NCBI RefSeq assembly: GCF_014190805.1 | Contig: NZ_JACHVQ010000001.1 | Span: 620,001 to 684,000, forward strand | Source: Flexivirga oryzae | Lineage (GTDB): Bacteria > Actinomycetota > Actinomycetes > Actinomycetales > Dermatophilaceae | Direction of reading: 5' to 3' | DNA: 64,000 bases | Shown here: one piece after another, positions 61,451 to 64,000 of the stretch | Numbering within the stretch: the stretch's first letter is position 1 | Layout: each line of letters opens with the position of its first letter | The notes under the pieces: generated by a model | What the model was told of the DNA's origin: nothing | Seen by the model: only the letters and a program-made list of their open reading frames with translations | Databases searched by the model: none | Made by a program: the position numbers and the translations under genes

Positions 61451-61874
61451 GAGGCTCCAGGTCGAACGGATTGATGACGGTGATGCCGGCAGCTTCGAAC
61501 GGGCTGACGTCACGGGTGGCGACGGTGAACTTTCGCCAATCGGCAATGGCTGCGACGAGTGCGTCGAAATCGCCGATCGCGCGGCCATCGGCTCGCGCCT
61601 TCGCGCGGAGCATCCCGTAGGCGGATGCTGCTGGCTCGTCGAAGGCCAGCACGCGGTCGCGGAACCGCGGGAGGACTTCGCGGTCGAACCTGCGCGCCAG
61701 GGTCGATCTCCGCCTCCCCGCCGGCAATGCAGCGATGCCGCAGCGGATTTCGGCCAGGCAGATCGTGGTCAGGTACAGGGTTTCGATCGCCTGGGCGTCG
61801 AGCCAGGCCACCACCGATGGCGACGGCTCTCGACGCAACGGCTCAGACAGAACGTTGGTGTCGAGAATGATCAC
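61431..61874 (-). CDS. vapC: VapC-family PIN-domain toxin
   Basis: The protein has 147 residues. PIN-domain acidic residues are at MIILDTNVLSEPLR (D5), the LAEIRCGIAAL glutamate and FDALVAAIADWRKFTVATRD (two aspartates). The length and the antitoxin next door fit the FitB/VapC ribonuclease toxins. It cleaves RNA, and the antitoxin neutralises it. ATGA overlap with vapB gives coupled translation. The oxygenase gene begins inside its last codons, an odd coupling of a toxin operon to an enzyme. Confidence 0.92.
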   Translation of the reverse strand: MIILDTNVLSEPLRREPSPSVVAWLDAQAIETLYLTTICLAEIRCGIAALPAGRRRSTLARRFDREVLPRFRDRVLAFDEPAASAYGMLRAKARADGRAIGDFDALVAAIADWRKFTVATRDVSPFEAAGITVINPFDLEPHAHNPT

Positions 61875-62104
61875 GTCAGGTCCAGCGGCTCGCGTGGTGT
61901 CCTGTCCCGTTCGACCGGGAAGTCCACTCCGCCGCTCTCAGCGCCGATCGAGGCGAGTAGCGTTCCGAGCCGCTCGCCCCCGGCGGTGGCTTCGTCGAGG
62001 ATCGCGCGCACTTCCGCCTCGGTGCTTCGGCCATGCGCTGCGGCTCGTGCTTTCAGGGCTCGGTGAGTTTCCCCGGACAGGTTTCGGATCGTTATGGCAG
62101 ACAT
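61871..62104 (-). CDS. vapB: FitA/VapB-type ribbon-helix-helix antitoxin
   Basis: The protein has 77 residues. Its N-terminus, MSAITIRNLSGETHRALKAR then AAAHGRSTEAEVRAILDEA, is a ribbon-helix-helix DNA-binding fold of the FitA/VapB class. The C-terminal part (GVDFPVERDRTPREPLDLT) should wrap around the toxin. It autoregulates the operon through the paired TGATATCA sites upstream. GGAAGTGAGG lies before the ATG. Confidence 0.92.
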   Translation of the reverse strand: MSAITIRNLSGETHRALKARAAAHGRSTEAEVRAILDEATAGGERLGTLLASIGAESGGVDFPVERDRTPREPLDLT

Positions 62105-62120
62105 GACGCCTCACTTCCAT

Positions 62121-62147
62121 TGATATCACTCTGGGCAGATGATATCA
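62121..62147. promoter_or_regulatory. VapB operator: two TGATATCA palindromes
   Basis: TGATATCA at 62121-62128 and 62140-62147, 19 bp centre to centre, lie 17-43 bp before the vapB start. Two self-palindromic sites about two helical turns apart fit cooperative binding of RHH antitoxin dimers. Confidence 0.72.
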
Positions 62148-62290
62148 GGATGGATTCTGCTCTCGCCTGGACGATTGCTCGGCTCGGGGGGAGGCGGCTC
62201 ATGGGCTGTTCGCTTGGTAGCGGGACGCGTCGAAGGAGTGAACAGCGTCGTCGCTAGGCTGCACTGACGTCTGCCGAAAGGTGCAACTTG

Positions 62291-62948
62291 ATGGTGAAGG
62301 TCTCGGGCCCCGCAATTGGGGGTGGTTGTGCTGTCAGCGCTTCTGGTGGCCGGGGTGTCGGCGTGCTCGTCATCGAGTCAGCCGAGTGCCCATCGACGCA
62401 CGAAGACGGTGATGGTCACGGTGGCCCCGTCGGCAACCGGTGCGCCCACGACGCCGGCCACATCGTCGGAACCTGTTGCACCGATTCAGCATTCGACGAG
62501 CATTGCCCCGACTCCGTCGAGCACTGCACCGTCGCAGTCCTCGGTCGCCACGCCGTCCACACCTCACGGGCCGACGCCGACTCCAGGTGGTGAGTTCGAC
62601 GCAGCGTGGGCGAAACAGGCCGTGTCGATGGTCCTCGGCGACCTCAAGACGATCGACGGCCTCGCCCCGCAGGACGGTGCGCTCGGGCAGGACTACACCA
62701 ACCTCAGCAACGCCTACGGCTTCCTCGAGCAGGCGGGTCTCCCACGGGGCGCGGACGGCAACGCCTACCTCGGTGGGCTGGAAGCGATGATCGGTCTGGC
62801 ATCGGACGCCGCGGCTTCCGCGCCGACCGATGCGGCGGATGCGCACGCGAGCTACTTGTCGGCGCGTGAGCAGACGCAGCCGATCCTCGATGACATCAAC
62901 ACCGCGCTCGGCACGCACTACGTCGTGCCCGCCGCCCCTGCGTCCTGA
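62291..62948 (+). CDS. small lipoprotein with probable start-proximal frameshift
   Basis: The long frame runs from TTG 62316 to 62948 (210 residues). It has the signal core VVVLSALLVAGVSAC with a lipobox Cys, a Ser/Thr/Pro-rich linker to about residue 90, and an alpha-helical domain (FDAAWAKQAVSMVLGDLKTI). Read from TTG, the signal lacks its positively charged N-region. ATG 62291 just upstream gives MVKVSGPAI in another frame. Removing one G from the G5 run at 62318-62322 would join it and make a normal lipoprotein signal. Function unknown; the protein is likely membrane-anchored on the cell surface. Confidence 0.72.
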
Positions 62949-63031
62949 CGCATGCCTCGTGACGACATCGTCCCCGCGATCTGGGCGTCATGTGCGGAGC
63001 AGAGGCCATCAGCGGGTACCTCACAGATCGA

Positions 63032-63988
63032 TCATCGGCGCTGGATTTCAAGCGTAAGTCGGAGCGTGCCATACCACTGGGAGTCGGAGTTGGAGAACTG
63101 TCCGTTAGCCACCAGCCCGGAGCCGAGAAGCGCGGTGTCGACCTTGTTGCTCAGAGCGATCGGCAAGCCACCCTTGGGGGTGTCTTTCGTGACCAGGTGC
63201 GCCGTCCCAGCGAGAAGGCTCGCCTTCAGGGGAGTCTTGCCGCAGTCGACTGACATGCTGGACCAGACCGATCCCGCGTTGTAGGACGACAAGACGACCC
63301 CAACGTTCAGACCTGGCTTGTTACCTGCTGTCCCGGTTACGATTCGTGCGGTAAGGCCTTCCACGTCGCCCGCCTTGATGTTGGAAGCAGCGTCGTTGGC
63401 AACGGCTGCCCATAAATCGACCTTGTCTCCGGGGCAGGCCTGCAGGTTGTACGTCATCGAGTCGTTGCCTTGGTTCGACCGTTTGCCGTAGACGAAGTGG
63501 CGCTCGTCCAGCCCATTTTGCTTTGTCGCGTCAATCGAGTTCAACACCGGCTTGCCTGCTGGCTTTTCTAACGTGTAGGTCTTTCGCTCCGGGCCCCAAC
63601 CTCCCGGCCATTCGACGACCTGCAGAGAGGACGGCCCGGAAGCAGTTGTCGACTTTGGTTTGGCCCGCGCATTACTCGCCGTGTTCGTATCTGGGATGGC
63701 GGCAACATGGACCGTTCCCGGCTTCTTCGGATGCAGCGCTGATTGGACCTTGTTGTAGCCGTTCAGCAATGTCTGGATACCACCGACGGCACCGCCGACA
63801 TTATTGAGGAACACGATGATCGACAGGCCTGCGGCGATGAGCCAGCCGATCGTTGGGTGGCTCCTGAGACGCTCTATCACCTGTCGCCCCTTGTCTGCGA
63901 GAATATGAGATTGGACGGCGGGGGTGTCGTGCCGAGTTCCGGCGTGACTATAACGGTTTGAGATACGGCCCCGTGCCCCGCGCACCAT
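63032..63988 (-). CDS. membrane-anchored hypothetical protein
   Basis: The protein has 318 residues from the ATG at 63988; later starts such as the GTG near 63880 (VIERLRSHPTIGWLIAAGLS) are plausible and would place the membrane helix at the N-terminus. One hydrophobic segment (TIGWLIAAGLSIIVFLNNVG) is followed by a Lys/Pro/Thr-rich linker and an extracytoplasmic domain. That domain has WPGGWGPERKTYTLEKPAGK, two cysteines, and a beta-rich C-terminus resembling carbohydrate-binding-like folds. I recognise no named family. It converges on the lipoprotein gene across an 83-bp gap with no repeat. Confidence 0.7.
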   Translation of the reverse strand: MVRGARGRISNRYSHAGTRHDTPAVQSHILADKGRQVIERLRSHPTIGWLIAAGLSIIVFLNNVGGAVGGIQTLLNGYNKVQSALHPKKPGTVHVAAIPDTNTASNARAKPKSTTASGPSSLQVVEWPGGWGPERKTYTLEKPAGKPVLNSIDATKQNGLDERHFVYGKRSNQGNDSMTYNLQACPGDKVDLWAAVANDAASNIKAGDVEGLTARIVTGTAGNKPGLNVGVVLSSYNAGSVWSSMSVDCGKTPLKASLLAGTAHLVTKDTPKGGLPIALSNKVDTALLGSGLVANGQFSNSDSQWYGTLRLTLEIQRR

Positions 63989-64000
63989 CAAATGAACGCA

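Overview
The window is high-GC DNA with frequent GTG starts and many ATGA/GTGA overlaps. A complete actinobacterial division and cell-wall (dcw) segment carrying ftsZ, sepF, yggT and a DivIVA/Wag31 gene in series points to an actinomycete. I infer the order Micrococcales (Dermacoccaceae or Intrasporangiaceae-like); family-level placement is inference only.

Layout. 1-4.0 kb (minus strand): MoxR ATPase, DUF58 protein and a transglutaminase (TgpA-like) cut by the left edge. 4.3-25 kb (plus strand): the dcw cluster mraZ, rsmH, ftsL, ftsI, murF, mraY, murD, ftsW, murG, murC, ftsZ, pgeF, yggS, sepF, yggT, divIVA. It is followed by a DksA/TraR-type protein with a histone-H1-like tail, then lspA and rluD. 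A three-copy 10-bp-spaced MraZ box precedes mraZ. Neither murE (expected between ftsI and murF) nor ftsQ (expected between murC and ftsZ) is present. 25.3-32 kb: dnaE and a sugar ABC importer without its own ATPase. 32-43 kb: oligopeptidase B, a tandem universal stress protein, HIT, SRPBCC and DUF4031 proteins, arylamine N-acetyltransferase, a TetR/MFS efflux pair with a clear operator, and PEP carboxylase. 43-46.9 kb: a secreted papain-like protease, a TrmB/LuxR-type regulator and an unrecognised two-part protein. 46.9-52.5 kb: an amino-acid-type ABC importer with an M20 hydrolase and a metallo-beta-lactamase-fold protein. This locus looks damaged: its Lrp regulator and permease are fused head to head without N-termini, and its binding protein has a one-base frameshift. 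52.9-56.7 kb: an intact OpuC-type osmolyte importer. 57-64 kb: a glutamic (G1) peptidase fused to seven 49-residue propeller-like repeats, a long 2OG-Fe(II) oxygenase, a VapBC toxin-antitoxin pair with its operator, a lipoprotein with a probable start-proximal frameshift, and a membrane-anchored protein.

The most striking non-coding signal is a set of short palindromic or tandem repeat families. They lie in four of the six convergent gene junctions (34.2, 37.7, 42.8 and 56.7 kb) and in several tandem junctions (14.1, 15.3, 16.9, 25.0 and 32.1 kb). In three cases the stop codon of the upstream gene lies inside the repeat, so these elements appear to form gene 3' ends and probably act as terminators. 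I saw no rRNA, tRNA, CRISPR, prophage or transposase gene.
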